The position numbers were made by a program, and so were the translations under genes. This document shows positions 7,975-16,281 of a stretch of DNA of 64,000 nucleotides, piece after piece (positions within the stretch are counted from its first letter, which is position 1; each line of letters opens with the position of its first letter). The DNA lies in NCBI GenBank assembly GCA_937951895.1, contig CALFER010000072.1:62001-126000 (forward strand), in the 5' to 3' direction. The notes below the pieces were generated by a model that was not told where the DNA came from, made no database searches, and saw only the letters and a program-made list of their open reading frames with translations. The DNA is from an uncultured bacterium. GTDB lineage: Bacteria; CSSED10-310; CALFER01.

Positions 7975-9623
7975 ACATGACGGATGTCGGCGCCAGGATC
8001 CTTCAATCGGTGCAGATGCTTCGAAATCGCATCGGGGATGGCGGTGTTTTTCCGAACCTGAAAGCGGACCGGGAACGGATCGAGCGTGCGCTTGAGCAAC
8101 TGGAGTCCGGGTGTGAATCCGCGGACAGGCCGCTCAGAATCCTGCTGGCAGGCGGCACGGGTGTGGGCAAATCGTCCCTGCTCAATGCACTCGCGGGATC
8201 GTCCATCGCGGATGCCGGTGCCCGGCGGCCGACTACGCGTACCTTCACCGCCTACATGCACGCCTCTGATCGCGACGACTGGCTGGATATGCTCGGCCAC
8301 GTCCATATCGTCCGGCACTCCCGGGACGAACTCCGGGGAAAAGCGATCATCGATGCACCCGATGCCGACAGCGCCACACTCGAAAACCGGAAACAGCTCG
8401 AACGCGCGCTCGAACATACCGATCTGGTCCTGATGGTGGTGACCTCGGAAAAGTACGTTTCCGAAGCGGTTCTCACACTGCTCGACCGGTATCGCATCGG
8501 CCGTCATTTTGCCTACGTGTTTAACAAGATGGACGCGGGCGTGGACGGGACCCTGATCGAGGACTTCTATCGGGAAGCGCAGAAACGGGAATTTCCCGCT
8601 GGTCCGGTCTTCGGGATCAGCGCGCGGGCCATGATCGAGCGCGCGGATCCGGAAGAAACCGGCGAACTCACACGCGAATTCAGAAACCTGGAGGCGTTCA
8701 TCGGGCAGCAGTTGACACGGGTTCGAATCGAAGAAATCAAACGGATCAACCTGGATCAGCGCGCCGCCCAACTGGCCGACCATATCGAATCCCTTTTGCC
8801 GGAGGAGTTCGAATCGGTTCCGGCGCGCTGGCGCGCGATCTGTGACGAGGCTACGGCGTCGTTTCATCACGACATCGAGCAGATCGCCGCCGAGACCATC
8901 CTGCGGCGCGACCGTGTGGCCCGTCTCGTCACCCGCGCGCGCCTGTCGCGTTTCCGCGGCCTGTTCGGGATCTTCTCCGCCATCGTCCTGTTCCTCAGAA
9001 GCCTCTCTGAATACCGGATCCCGGGATTGCAGTCTTCTGCCCCGCTCTCGCCCGTCTCACCGGAGTTCCCACTCCAGCATGCCGGTCTGCTCGGACAGAA
9101 GTTCGAGCAGTTGATCCAGACCTGGAGACTCTCGGCCCACCGCACCGGAATGGATGTCGATGCATTTTTACATTTTCCGGATTCCGCTCCGCCCATCGAT
9201 CCGGAATGGATCCGCTTGCGTGTCTCGAAGCATCTGGATCAGGAATTGACAGGCTACAGTCGGCGCGCGGGATTCCTCACCAACCTCCTCTCAAATCTCG
9301 TTCCGTACGGCTGGATCGGTTACTGGATGTACGCCATCGTCGAAGCCGTCATCGCGCGCACCGTTCCTCCATGGAGTTCGTTGTCGGGTGCCGCGATCGT
9401 ACTGATCGCGCTTCTGAGTCTCCAATGGGTGCTGGTCGATCGGCTCCTGTCACTGTTCTCATACGCCTCCGCAGGCCGCATCCTCCGCTCGGTTTTCCGA
9501 ACCATGCGACACGACTTCGACATGGCGTTCGAAGGTGCGTTCACCGAAACGACATCCGAACTCAATGCGTGCGTGGATTCGCTCAGACAGTCCATCGACG
9601 GTCTGCGGACGCAGTCTGAGTAG
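7971..9623 (+). CDS. P-loop GTPase with C-terminal membrane segments, second of a tandem pair
   Basis: A 550-residue GTPase. Motifs: G1 GGTGVGKSS (61-69), DAPD at 128-131 (again Pro-Asp in the G3 position), and G4 NKMD at 185-188. The region after residue 250 is helical. Hydrophobic stretches occur near 325-345 and 445-495 (SNLVPYGWIGYWMYAIVEAV, then a second segment), consistent with a membrane hairpin. The ATG at 7971 overlaps the stop of the preceding GTPase, so the two are translationally coupled. The genes are paralogous in layout but clearly diverged. Tandem pairs of unequal GTPases are typical of bacterial dynamin-like proteins, so a membrane-remodelling heterodimer is a reasonable inference. 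Confidence 0.82.
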   Translation: MNMTDVGARILQSVQMLRNRIGDGGVFPNLKADRERIERALEQLESGCESADRPLRILLAGGTGVGKSSLLNALAGSSIADAGARRPTTRTFTAYMHASDRDDWLDMLGHVHIVRHSRDELRGKAIIDAPDADSATLENRKQLERALEHTDLVLMVVTSEKYVSEAVLTLLDRYRIGRHFAYVFNKMDAGVDGTLIEDFYREAQKREFPAGPVFGISARAMIERADPEETGELTREFRNLEAFIGQQLTRVRIEEIKRINLDQRAAQLADHIESLLPEEFESVPARWRAICDEATASFHHDIEQIAAETILRRDRVARLVTRARLSRFRGLFGIFSAIVLFLRSLSEYRIPGLQSSAPLSPVSPEFPLQHAGLLGQKFEQLIQTWRLSAHRTGMDVDAFLHFPDSAPPIDPEWIRLRVSKHLDQELTGYSRRAGFLTNLLSNLVPYGWIGYWMYAIVEAVIARTVPPWSSLSGAAIVLIALLSLQWVLVDRLLSLFSYASAGRILRSVFRTMRHDFDMAFEGAFTETTSELNACVDSLRQSIDGLRTQSE

Positions 9624-9627
9624 CGAT

Positions 9628-10269
9628 CTATTCCAAACCGGACGTTTTTTCCGCCGGAGATGCCCCGGGAGGAGGCTGCTTCAGCCCGACGGGTTTCTCG
9701 GCCGGCAGACGTTTTTGAGGACCCGTGCGGACAGGAATCACCTGCGGTCGGGAGGATCCGAGCCATCTGGCGGGGTCGAGATAGGACTGCCAGAGTGTCG
9801 GTAGCGACTGATACAGGCTCTGCATCGTCCGGAACATCGGTTTTGCGAGCCGGGATTCCTCCGTGAGAGGTGTCAGCGCCGGGATGGAGGTCATGATCAG
9901 AATCAGAACACCGACGATGATCATCCCTTTTACAGCCCCGAATGCGCCTCCGATCAGACGATCGAGCCAACTGAGCTGGATCGCCTTGAGAATACGCCGG
10001 AGAATCATGGCGGTGAAGACGGCTGCCAGGTAGCATGCACCGAAAATGCCAATGAACAGAATGATCCGTGCGGCAAACGGGTCCTGCATCTTGAGCCAGA
10101 ACGCGACCTGATTGCCCCAGGGCCTCGAAAATGCGATCGCGAGAGCGATTCCGGTGATGACGCCCAGCAACCCGAGAATCGCTCGGAAAAAACCCCTCAC
10201 CAGGCCGATGACGATCGGCACACTGATGATGACAATGATCAGGAAATCGAGCGGCGTGAATGTCTTCAT
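9628..10269 (-). CDS. cvpA: CvpA family membrane protein
   Basis: A 213-residue inner-membrane protein. Four hydrophobic segments fill residues 8-170 (LDFLIIVIISVPIVIGLVRG, the following LLGVITGIALAIAF, then two more). The GLVRGFFRAILGLLG stretch is the CvpA hallmark. The C-terminal 45 residues are Pro/Lys-rich and probably disordered in the cytoplasm or periplasm. CvpA proteins are linked to colicin V export and envelope integrity. Its start overlaps the stop of the upstream glycosyltransferase gene by four bases (ATGA). It converges on the second GTPase gene with only four bases between the stops. Confidence 0.85.
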   Translation of the reverse strand: MKTFTPLDFLIIVIISVPIVIGLVRGFFRAILGLLGVITGIALAIAFSRPWGNQVAFWLKMQDPFAARIILFIGIFGACYLAAVFTAMILRRILKAIQLSWLDRLIGGAFGAVKGMIIVGVLILIMTSIPALTPLTEESRLAKPMFRTMQSLYQSLPTLWQSYLDPARWLGSSRPQVIPVRTGPQKRLPAEKPVGLKQPPPGASPAEKTSGLE

Positions 10270-11366
10270 GTTGAAATCTCCATTCGGTCAAGGAGTCCAC
10301 GGGCAACCGACCGGGCACCGTCGGGAAGCAGGGGATCCGGGGGAAGCCGGCGCTCGAGCAATCGCGTCAGAGAGGGTCTCCATCGCCCGGCTTCGAATGC
10401 CGGTCGATCGATGTATTCAGCCGGAATGTAATCCCCCATCTGCGCAACCAGCACATCATATTCCCGGAACGGACCCCGGTCGGTATACAGCATCCGGATC
10501 CGGTTGACGGCGCATTCCGCCACGATGCCATACCCCGGTTTTGTGACCACGACGTCACAGGCGGCAACCAGGTCCGGGTAGCGGATCCCCGACGCCCGGA
10601 GTGCCGGACGGGTCAGGTTCAGACCCGGAATCCGATGGTCACCGACAGCGATCAGCAGAAAATCCGGGTGAAGCGATTCGAGTTGCCGCAGTTGTCCGTT
10701 CTGCAATCCCATTCCGCCGAATGAAAGCAGAACGGCGGGTACTGACGGGTCGATTCCGAGACGCGTGCGGACTGTCGAGCGATCCAGAGTCGCTTTCCGC
10801 CCGATCAGCGGCATCGGTTGAGTCGAATGAAATGCCGGGAGGGGTTCCGAGAACGGGAGGAGAAACAGTTTGTCGCACAGTGCATAATCCGCGGCGAAGG
10901 CATCACGGATCGGCTCAATTTCCGGATACGCCTCGCGCCAGGAGTCGTAGATCCAGTCCCACGAGAAGTTCGAGATGGCGATACCGGGGATACCGAGACT
11001 GTTCGAGATACGGAAGGGGGCGGCGGCGACATCCGAGACGATCAGGCCGGCATTCCGTGCACGGGCGATCTCGATTTCCGTGCGGACGATCCCGGGCAGA
11101 TTCCGGAGCAACGATTGACAGGCATCGATCGTGGAGGGGATATCCATGGTGAGGCTGTCCGTCTGGACGACACCGACATCGAGCGACACCGGTTCGATCG
11201 TGCAGCGGCAGTCGGCTTCCTCGAAGATCATGGCGGGAGCGGCGGTCTGGACGAAGATGGGCACAGCGGGGGCGAGACTGTTGAGGGCGGCGATGATTTC
11301 AGCGGAACGGGTGGCGTGTCCGAAACCATGTCCGGAGACATAGTAGATGATACTTCGAGGCGGCAT
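10266..11366 (-). CDS. glycosyltransferase resembling the N-terminal domain of plant L-arabinokinase
   Basis: A 366-residue GT-B fold protein. It opens MPPRSIIYYVSGHGFGHATRS, and the YYVSGHGFGHATR motif together with VQTDSLTMD, SNFSWDWIY and KPGYGIVAE matches the N-terminal half of plant arabinokinases as I recall it. That half is related to MurG-type GT28 enzymes. The sugar donor and acceptor are unknown. The start at 11366 is chosen because GGAGGA lies 6 bases upstream; an earlier in-frame start at 11402 has no such site. It forms an operon with cvpA downstream and is divergent from the polysaccharide export operon. Confidence 0.78.
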   Translation of the reverse strand: MPPRSIIYYVSGHGFGHATRSAEIIAALNSLAPAVPIFVQTAAPAMIFEEADCRCTIEPVSLDVGVVQTDSLTMDIPSTIDACQSLLRNLPGIVRTEIEIARARNAGLIVSDVAAAPFRISNSLGIPGIAISNFSWDWIYDSWREAYPEIEPIRDAFAADYALCDKLFLLPFSEPLPAFHSTQPMPLIGRKATLDRSTVRTRLGIDPSVPAVLLSFGGMGLQNGQLRQLESLHPDFLLIAVGDHRIPGLNLTRPALRASGIRYPDLVAACDVVVTKPGYGIVAECAVNRIRMLYTDRGPFREYDVLVAQMGDYIPAEYIDRPAFEAGRWRPSLTRLLERRLPPDPLLPDGARSVARGLLDRMEIST

Positions 11367-11388
11367 TCCGGATTCCTCCAAGGCTGGC

Positions 11389-11418
11389 AATGTAGCACGC
11401 AATCCATTGAATACTCAA
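11389..11418 (-). promoter_or_regulatory. promoter for the glycosyltransferase-cvpA operon
   Basis: On the minus strand TTGAGT (11418-11413) and TACATT (11394-11389) are separated by 18 bases, 22 bases before the ATG at 11366. Called from hexamers and position only. Confidence 0.4.
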
Positions 11419-11436
11419 TGCGGAATGCCCGCCGGT

Positions 11437-11465
11437 TTGACTCGGAAGGCCGAATCTGTTATCAC
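11437..11465 (+). promoter_or_regulatory. candidate promoter of the polysaccharide export operon
   Basis: TTGACT at 11437-11442 and TATCAC at 11460-11465 with a 17-base spacer, about 44 bases before the permease ATG at 11509. The -10 is a weak match. Confidence 0.35.
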
Positions 11466-11508
11466 GTTGCAGTGCGTTGGACGGGGTGGAACTCAGAAAG
11501 AGAACGCG

Positions 11509-12303
11509 ATGCGGCTGATCGATCATCTCAGGCAGATATATCAATACCGTGAGATCCTTTACTTTCTGGCATTGAAAGAGGTCAAGGTCCGGTACAAGAT
11601 GTCGTCGCTGGGATTTTTATGGGCCATCGTGCTTCCGTTCGGCCAGATGGTGATCCTGTCGTTCGTGTTTTCGATGGTGATGCGGTTCGACATCGAGGCT
11701 TATCCGGTGTTTCTGATGGTGGGGCTTTTACCCTGGACGTACTTTTCGATGGTGGTGCATGGGACGATCGGGAGCATTCCGGACAACGCGAATCTGGTCA
11801 AGAAGGTCTATTTCCCCAGGGATTTACTGCCGATCGCGTCGGGAGTATCCATTCTCTTCGACTATTCGATCTCCCTGATCGTTCTCTTCCCGATCATGCT
11901 GTTTTTCGGAGTGCCGATCACACCGAGAATCCTTTGGTTGCCGTTCATTCTGGTGTTGCAGATGATGATGGCGATCGGCACGTGCCTGATCTTTTCAGGG
12001 TTGAATGTGTTCTATCGTGACGTTCGGTATATCAAAGATCTGGTTCTGATGATCGGTTTTTATGCCTCCCCGATCTTCTATCCCATCACTCAGGTCAACC
12101 GGAATCTCTCCGGAATGCTTCTCGACATCTATCATCTGAACCCGATGATCGGCCTGATCGATCTGTATCGCAGCATGTTTTACACGCAGACCATTCCGCC
12201 TCTCTGGCCGATCGTCTATACGTTTGCAGCCTCTCTGGCGCTTCTTTTGACAGGTCTTGTGCTCTACGACCGAATCGAACGGCGATTTGCTGACCTGGTT
12301 TAG
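11509..12303 (+). CDS. ABC-2 type polysaccharide export permease (Wzm-like)
   Basis: A 264-residue integral membrane protein with about six transmembrane segments. It opens MRLIDHLRQIYQYREILYFL and continues LKEVKVRYKMSSLGFLWAIV, the signature N-terminus of the Wzm/TagG/KpsM family that exports O-antigen, teichoic acid or capsule. The motif NANLVKKVYFPRDLLPI is the conserved cytoplasmic loop. The start at 11509 gives the canonical length; in-frame codons upstream encode no membrane-protein character. The ATPase partner begins 9 bases after the stop with AGGAGG between them. Confidence 0.92.
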   Translation: MRLIDHLRQIYQYREILYFLALKEVKVRYKMSSLGFLWAIVLPFGQMVILSFVFSMVMRFDIEAYPVFLMVGLLPWTYFSMVVHGTIGSIPDNANLVKKVYFPRDLLPIASGVSILFDYSISLIVLFPIMLFFGVPITPRILWLPFILVLQMMMAIGTCLIFSGLNVFYRDVRYIKDLVLMIGFYASPIFYPITQVNRNLSGMLLDIYHLNPMIGLIDLYRSMFYTQTIPPLWPIVYTFAASLALLLTGLVLYDRIERRFADLV

Positions 12304-12312
12304 GAGGCACGC

Positions 12313-13719
12313 GTGACGGATTCTGTCATCACACTGGAAGGCATCGGCAAGCAATACCGTCGGTTCAGCCAGAATTTTCTGTACCGGGATATCGTCCGTT
12401 GGATAATGGGCCGCCGCGCGCAGCAAGCGGATTTCTGGGCGCTTCGGAACGTAACGCTTGAGGTGAATCGCGGCGAGAGTGTGGGAATCATCGGAGAAAA
12501 CGGTTCCGGGAAATCGACCCTCCTGAAAGTGCTCTCGAATGTGACCGATCCGACATGCGGCCGGATCACCATCGATGGTCGCGTGTCCGCTCTTCTGGAA
12601 CTCGGTGCCGGATTCCACCCTCAGTTGACGGGTCGCGAAAACATCTATCTCAATGGTGTGATCCTGGGCATGCCGAAGAAGGATATCGATCGACTGTTCG
12701 ATCGGATCGTCGAGTTTTCCGGGATCGGCGAATTCATCGACCAGCCGGTCATGACTTACTCATCCGGAATGTACGTTCGGTTGGGATTCGCCATCGCGAT
12801 TCATGTCGATCCGGATATTCTGATCATCGATGAAGTGCTTGCCGTGGGCGACGAGGAGTTTCAGCGGAAATGCAAGAAAGCGATCCATGAATTCCATGAG
12901 CGCGGGAAAACGATCCTTTTCGTGTCACACGATCTGGCTGCCATCCGTGAATTGTGCACGCGGGTGTATTGGCTGCGGAAGGGTGAGATCCGGATGGTGG
13001 GTGGGCGTGACGAGGTCACGTTCAGTTATCTGAATCACGTGAGTGCCATTCAGGGATTGGCGACACTGACCCGCGGTTCGTTGACGCTTTTATTCGAGAG
13101 GGGCAAGTTGATTCTCTTCTGGAGAGGAATTGAGCTGACCAAGAACTGCTGCATTTTTACAGAGGTGCTTTCTTCGAGCAATTCACAGGCATCGATGGGA
13201 GCCTCGTGGGATATTCTCGAATTTGATCAGACGAAACTGACGGTTCGAGGCGCCTGGAAACTGTTTCCCGTCGAACAGACCTGGCGGGTCGAGTTACTGA
13301 ACGAGCACACGATCCGATGGAATGTCGAGATGACGCTTCCGAATGACTTCAATCTCCGAAGCGATTCGATCTCGTTCATGCTCACCGATCGGTACACCTC
13401 CTGGTTCACATCCACAGATTCGGGATCGTTTCCGGAGGAATTTCACGACACATTCGGGCAGCGTATCATCGGGATTGGGGACGGAACACCGGAAGCCGGC
13501 GTGCAGGAAAGAATTCTCAGTGGAATCGTACTGCCGTCGATCCGCACATGCATGGCAACCCCGTCGGGTCGGTTCTTCGTCCAGGTAACCAACACCGATG
13601 CGAAGTTACAGAGCCGAACGATTCAGTATTCCCGTATCGAATCCAAAGATCATCAAAGAAATCCTCCGATTTGCCGGTATGAGATTGAGTGTATCATTGG
13701 GGAGACGACACATGAGTGA
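12313..13719 (+). CDS. polysaccharide ABC transporter ATP-binding protein (Wzt-like) with unusual C-terminal domain
   Basis: A 468-residue protein. Residues 1-245 are the ATPase: Walker A GENGSGKST (61-69), VSALLELGAGFHPQLTGREN (91-110, hallmark of the Wzt/TagH/KpsT group), signature YSSGM (149-153), Walker B IIDE (171-174), switch His206. Residues about 250-468 form an extra domain of mixed beta structure. In O-antigen Wzt proteins this position holds a glycan-binding domain that reads the chain end; here I cannot match it to the known type. It starts with GTG at 12313, with AGGAGG at 12302-12307. The stop overlaps the next gene by 8 bases. Confidence 0.9.
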   Translation: MTDSVITLEGIGKQYRRFSQNFLYRDIVRWIMGRRAQQADFWALRNVTLEVNRGESVGIIGENGSGKSTLLKVLSNVTDPTCGRITIDGRVSALLELGAGFHPQLTGRENIYLNGVILGMPKKDIDRLFDRIVEFSGIGEFIDQPVMTYSSGMYVRLGFAIAIHVDPDILIIDEVLAVGDEEFQRKCKKAIHEFHERGKTILFVSHDLAAIRELCTRVYWLRKGEIRMVGGRDEVTFSYLNHVSAIQGLATLTRGSLTLLFERGKLILFWRGIELTKNCCIFTEVLSSSNSQASMGASWDILEFDQTKLTVRGAWKLFPVEQTWRVELLNEHTIRWNVEMTLPNDFNLRSDSISFMLTDRYTSWFTSTDSGSFPEEFHDTFGQRIIGIGDGTPEAGVQERILSGIVLPSIRTCMATPSGRFFVQVTNTDAKLQSRTIQYSRIESKDHQRNPPICRYEIECIIGETTHE

Positions 13720-14893
13720 ATTCAGGGACAAGAAATTTGATGCGCCATCGTTTCGACCGGGAATCGGGCGGATCGAGTTGTTTGCCGATCAGACCCCGCT
13801 CACGCAACCACGGGGCGTCCATCTCGTGATCAATGACCGGGAGAACACCTGTTTTTCAACCGAATCGGATAGCACATCGAGGCCATCTTCGGATGATCCG
13901 GCGACATCGAGTTCAAAACTGGGGTGGTTCCCGGTTTCCACTCGTTTCTCGACCGGAAGTGTCTCTACTGGTGCGGGAATTGCTGTCGAGATGGATGTGG
14001 AGCACGCGGTTTCAATCAGCGAGATTCTGGTTCGAGTGCCCTTACGGTCACAGTATGACATCGTCACGGTCTGCCGTGAAAGTCGCATGGTCCTGGAACA
14101 TGAATGCGGACTCCTGTGGAGCGGCATCCCTTCCGGCGGAGAAGTAGTTTTTGCTTCGAGCCAGTCTGAGTTGCCTCCAGTGCGCATCATCCTTCGGGAA
14201 ACCAGCATGCTGAATGAGATGCGAATTGTGAGACGGGTGGATGAAGGCATTCGACACATCGCACTGGATATTGTGCGATTCGGCTCTGCGTCTCACCCGC
14301 AGAACATTTCACCGGGTTCGTATCATGTAGCGGATTTTTCGGTCGAGATACACCCCGGTCCGCCCCCGGTATTGCGATATCCGAAAGGTTTGTTCTCGGA
14401 ACACCCGTTGGAGACCGTCTGGGTCGACAGTTCTCTGGCAAGTAAAACCACAAATCGACTCTTCGAATCCATTCGCGAGCGGGTACCGGTTACCTGGCGG
14501 GATGGGCGCATTCAGCCCGTTCAGATACGAGAGCTTACGATACCTTCCCGGCCCCGTGAGATCCTGGAAGTTGCCCGCAGGATGCGATCCGAAGCCCACG
14601 CATCGCTATTGGTCAGGATGCAACCGGACCTGTATACCGGATTCGGCTGGCGGTTCAATTTGCTGGGTTTGTTCAGTAAAATCCCGTTCAAGGTGAAGAT
14701 GGATCCTGCCGGGAATAACCTGTTTATCGCGAATGATGGGCGCAACCTCATAAGGCGCACCTGGGGAAAAATGCAGATTCTGCCGAAGCGACTGCTGATC
14801 CAGTCGTTGAAGATAATCCTCCTGATCGGGTGGATGGTGATGGTCCCGATTTTTTTCAGTCGCGAGCGACGGCCTGCGGGAGACAAGCGATGA
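13712..14893 (+). CDS. protein of unknown function in the polysaccharide locus, C-terminal membrane anchor
   Basis: A 393-residue protein not recognised. It begins MSEFRDKKFDAPSFRPGIGR and is beta-rich for about 260 residues. It then has a mixed segment (HASLLVRMQPDLYTGFGWRF) and a single transmembrane helix near the C-terminus (LKIILLIGWMVMVPIFF) followed by a basic tail. The start at 13712 is preferred because GGGGAG sits about 8 bases upstream and the ATG overlaps the ATPase stop. Its stop overlaps the next start (ATGA). It is locked between an export ATPase and a radical SAM enzyme, so it probably acts in glycan modification or export. A distant relation to the ATPase extension is possible but not shown. 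Confidence 0.65.
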   Translation: MSEFRDKKFDAPSFRPGIGRIELFADQTPLTQPRGVHLVINDRENTCFSTESDSTSRPSSDDPATSSSKLGWFPVSTRFSTGSVSTGAGIAVEMDVEHAVSISEILVRVPLRSQYDIVTVCRESRMVLEHECGLLWSGIPSGGEVVFASSQSELPPVRIILRETSMLNEMRIVRRVDEGIRHIALDIVRFGSASHPQNISPGSYHVADFSVEIHPGPPPVLRYPKGLFSEHPLETVWVDSSLASKTTNRLFESIRERVPVTWRDGRIQPVQIRELTIPSRPREILEVARRMRSEAHASLLVRMQPDLYTGFGWRFNLLGLFSKIPFKVKMDPAGNNLFIANDGRNLIRRTWGKMQILPKRLLIQSLKIILLIGWMVMVPIFFSRERRPAGDKR

Positions 14894-16281
14894 CAGAGCG
14901 ACGAATGCGTGTATTGCTGGCGAATGCGCCGTGGAGGAAGCCCGGGAGACTGGGAGTTCGAGCCGGATCTCGCTGGCCATTTACGCTGGATGCAACCAGT
15001 GGAGAAACGATCCCTCATTATCTGCCTTTTCCGTTTTTTCTTGCCTATGCCACCGCGGTTCTGGAACAGCATGATGTGCCGACGCTCCTGATCGATGCGA
15101 TCGCGCTGGGTCTGAGTGATGAGGAGTTCTATCGGCGCGTTGAAGATTTCTCGCCGGACATCGTTCTTCTGGAAACATCGACGCCGACGATCAATACAGA
15201 TCTTCGCAATGCCAAGGAAATCAAGACACGGTTGCCTGAATGCAGAATCCTGTTCGTTGGCCCGCATGCCAGCATCATGAAAGGCAAGTTGCTGAGTGAC
15301 AATCCGCAGGTCGATATCATCCTGCTGGGGGAATACGATTACACACTGTATGAAGTCTACCGGGCCATTCTCGATCGAACGGATCTTGCAGCGGTGCCGG
15401 GAATCGTGTTCCGCTCCGGAAGCGATGTCGTCGAAACGGGCCGGAGAGCGGTCATTGAAGCTCTTGATGAACTCCCGTCTCCCGCATACCATCATCTTCC
15501 GATGTATAACTACAACGACGATTTCCAGGTGCTGGAGATCCCGAATGTGCAGATGTGGGCCAGTCGTGGATGCCCGTTCAAGTGCATCTTTTGTATGTGG
15601 CCTCAGGTCATGTACGGAAATCATCGGTACCGAACGCGATCGCCCGAAGCGGTCGTGGATGAAATGGAGTGGCTGCTGGATCGATATGGATTCAGGGGTT
15701 TTTATTTTGACGATGACACCTTCAATATCGGCAAGGACCGGATCATCCGGATGAGTCGACTGATGCGGGCGCGGCGGTTGAATGTTCCCTGGGCGGTCAT
15801 GGCTCGTGCGGATACGTTCGATGAAGAAACGCTTGCAGAGATGGCCGAGGCCGGACTCATCGGGATCAAATACGGAATCGAATCCGCCGTCCAGAGCATT
15901 GTGGACACCTCAGGCAAGGCATTGGATCTTCAAAATGCAGTGAAGGTGATTCAATTTACAAAACGGATGGGAGTCAAGGTTCACCTCACGTTCACGTTCG
16001 GGTTGCCGGGCGAGACGGAAGAATCTATCAAGCGGACACTTGACTTCGCCATCGAACAGAAAACGCACTCAGTACAGTTTTCGATCACGACACCATTCCC
16101 GGGGACGAAGTATTACGACGATTTGAACGCACGCGGGATGATACTGTCAAACAACTGGGACGACTACGACGGAAATCACTCCGCTGTCATGAAGATCGAG
16201 AATGTGAGTGCGGAAGCATTACAGCGTGCCCTCGACAATGCGATCCGAACATACTGGAAAGCACGGGAGTCATGGATATGA
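14890..16281 (+). CDS. B12-binding-type radical SAM protein
   Basis: A 463-residue enzyme. The N-terminal region (residues 1-190) has the Rossmann-like layout of cobalamin-binding radical SAM proteins, including DIVLLETSTPTINTDL and the CRILFVGPHAS strand. The usual DxHxxG lower-ligand motif is not seen, so cobalamin binding is uncertain. The radical SAM cluster motif is C228-x3-C232-x2-C235 (CPFKCIFC). FYFDDDTFN and GIKYGIES are typical later elements. The reaction is unknown: methylation, C-C bond formation or sugar deoxygenation are possibilities given the glycan context. The ATG at 14890 overlaps the preceding stop, and the stop overlaps the following glycosyltransferase gene by 10 bases. 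Confidence 0.85.
   Translation: MTERRMRVLLANAPWRKPGRLGVRAGSRWPFTLDATSGETIPHYLPFPFFLAYATAVLEQHDVPTLLIDAIALGLSDEEFYRRVEDFSPDIVLLETSTPTINTDLRNAKEIKTRLPECRILFVGPHASIMKGKLLSDNPQVDIILLGEYDYTLYEVYRAILDRTDLAAVPGIVFRSGSDVVETGRRAVIEALDELPSPAYHHLPMYNYNDDFQVLEIPNVQMWASRGCPFKCIFCMWPQVMYGNHRYRTRSPEAVVDEMEWLLDRYGFRGFYFDDDTFNIGKDRIIRMSRLMRARRLNVPWAVMARADTFDEETLAEMAEAGLIGIKYGIESAVQSIVDTSGKALDLQNAVKVIQFTKRMGVKVHLTFTFGLPGETEESIKRTLDFAIEQKTHSVQFSITTPFPGTKYYDDLNARGMILSNNWDDYDGNHSAVMKIENVSAEALQRALDNAIRTYWKARESWI

Noticed and set aside
8700..8760. GGTTCGAATC-like string suggesting a tRNA T-arm
   Set aside because: It lies inside the second GTPase gene; no acceptor stem or cloverleaf can be drawn. No tRNA was found in the window.
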